Positions 13,929 to 14,656 of a stretch of DNA of 14,656 bases are shown piece after piece. The stretch comes from CAYRMV01 sp964425255 (GTDB taxonomy: Bacteria > Bacteroidota > Bacteroidia > Flavobacteriales_D > Crocinitomicaceae). Positions within the stretch are counted from its first letter, which is position 1. Each line of letters opens with the position of its first letter. The position numbers were made by a program, and so were the translations under genes. The stretch covers positions 1 through 14,656 of the forward strand of contig CAYRMV010000084.1 in assembly GCA_964425255.1 (NCBI GenBank). Reading direction: 5' to 3'. The notes beneath the pieces are model-generated. The model worked only from the letters and a program-made list of their open reading frames with translations, was not told the origin of the DNA and searched no databases.

Positions 13929-14656
13929 AGCAATCTATAAATAAAGACAATTACGAGGCATTTTACCTCGACTTTTTGGAAGGAAACCTTTCCAAAGAGC
14001 AGGAAGTCTTGTTGCTTGCCTTTTTGGATGAACATCCAGAGTTGAAAGTAGACGAAGATTGGTTAGATTGTCATTTTTCACCTGATTCTACTTCCTTAGA
14101 TTCTGATTGGAAGGCCATGCTAAAATTGGATTTAACTTCCGAAGCAATTCAAGAATCAAACGTAGATACTTTCTTGATTGCTGAATTAGAAAACGAGTTA
14201 GATGCCAACAAACAACTCGAATTAGCGTCGTACTTACAAGCAAATCCAGCATTTGAAAAGGAAAGAATGCTTTACGCTCAAACGCGTTTGCATCCTGATT
14301 TTTCATTGTCTTATCCAGATAAAAAAGGCTTGAAAAAAGCAACTGGTAGAATCCTTCCTCTGTATGTTCGCTATGCAGCTGTTGCAGCAGGATTAGTATT
14401 TGTTTTTACACTCACACAGTTTCAATCGGTTGATTCTGTTTACTCACCAAGACAATTTTCACAAACGAATTCCTCCGAAGAACCAGATTCAGATCAAGCT
14501 AATCCAAGTATTTCTGAAAAGAAACCAAATGGTTTAAGCGATGTGCAAAATAGAACGATACAGCTTGTATCTGTTCCACAGACAAATGGATCTATCCCAG
14601 TGAATCCAACTGAAAAGCCATCAAGAGGAAGTGTAAATAGTTTGAAAATCAAAAAA
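13925..14656 (+). CDS. Probable membrane anti-sigma factor (partial, runs off the window)
   Basis: An open frame of 244 codons begins at the ATG overlapping the sigma-factor stop and continues to the last base, so the C-terminus is missing. The N-terminal cytoplasmic part holds two similar helical units. The first is YLDFLEGNLSKEQEVLLLAF followed by Leu-Asp-Glu-His-Pro (14-38). The second is LIAELENELDANKQ followed by LELASYLQANPAF (84-110). Each is an acidic helix, a turn, then a Leu-rich helix ending in Asn/His-Pro, a pattern I recall from Bacteroidota anti-sigma-like proteins. One membrane helix follows at ~147-165. After it comes a Ser/Thr/Gln/Pro-rich, probably disordered, extracytoplasmic stretch. 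Position and topology support anti-sigma function; no zinc-binding anti-sigma motif (HxxxCxxC) is present. The partial end prevents naming a sensor domain. Confidence 0.75.
   Translation, partial: MKQSINKDNYEAFYLDFLEGNLSKEQEVLLLAFLDEHPELKVDEDWLDCHFSPDSTSLDSDWKAMLKLDLTSEAIQESNVDTFLIAELENELDANKQLELASYLQANPAFEKERMLYAQTRLHPDFSLSYPDKKGLKKATGRILPLYVRYAAVAAGLVFVFTLTQFQSVDSVYSPRQFSQTNSSEEPDSDQANPSISEKKPNGLSDVQNRTIQLVSVPQTNGSIPVNPTEKPSRGSVNSLKIKK

Overview
This window looks like chromosomal core sequence from a low-GC member of the Bacteroidota, probably the Flavobacteriales. The evidence is Bacteroidota-style -7 boxes (TAnnTTTG) before several genes, the gene order ftsX - DUF3098 - uppP - truB, a Cys-Ser-Asp-Asp-Glu lipoprotein signal of the surface-export type, and a sensor kinase/response regulator pair resembling RprX/RprY. 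The genus cannot be fixed from this sequence alone. No insertion sequence, phage gene or CRISPR array was found.

Layout. Positions 1-200 hold a 39-bp tandem repeat and a strong bidirectional terminator that closes a minus-strand tRNA-Asn(GTT) gene. Two minus-strand genes follow: ssb, with an acidic, cysteine-bearing tail, and a secreted N-acetylmuramoyl-L-alanine amidase with a C-terminal SPOR-like domain. The amidase diverges from a plus-strand GT-B-type glycosyltransferase, and the facing -7 boxes lie only 9 bp apart. The glycosyltransferase runs into a long minus-strand block (8381 to 3099): ftsX, a DUF3098 membrane protein, uppP, truB, an RluB-type pseudouridine synthase, a probable surface lipoprotein and a probable outer-membrane protein. 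Gaps are mostly 0-25 bp. An internal promoter precedes the RluB-type gene.

A 405-bp non-coding region with a very AT-rich core (8521-8700) then separates this block from plus-strand genes: a sensor histidine kinase, an OmpR/PhoB response regulator and a pirin, packed 2-4 bp apart as a likely operon. A monocistronic pgk with its own -7 box and terminator comes next. The window ends in an ECF sigma factor whose stop codon overlaps the start of a probable membrane anti-sigma factor, which runs off the right edge.

How the genes fit together. Much of the region concerns the cell envelope: FtsX (division/peptidoglycan hydrolase control), UppP (recycling of the lipid carrier for peptidoglycan), the amidase (septal peptidoglycan cleavage), a glycosyltransferase, a lipoprotein/outer-membrane pair, and two signalling modules (two-component and ECF/anti-sigma). 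The rest is housekeeping: SSB, tRNA-Asn, TruB, RluB and Pgk. I found no clearly undescribed system. The points most worth a second look are the tandem repeat, the SSB cysteine tail, the lipoprotein/OMP pair, the AT-rich island, possible leaderless promoters, and the duplicated helical unit in the anti-sigma protein.
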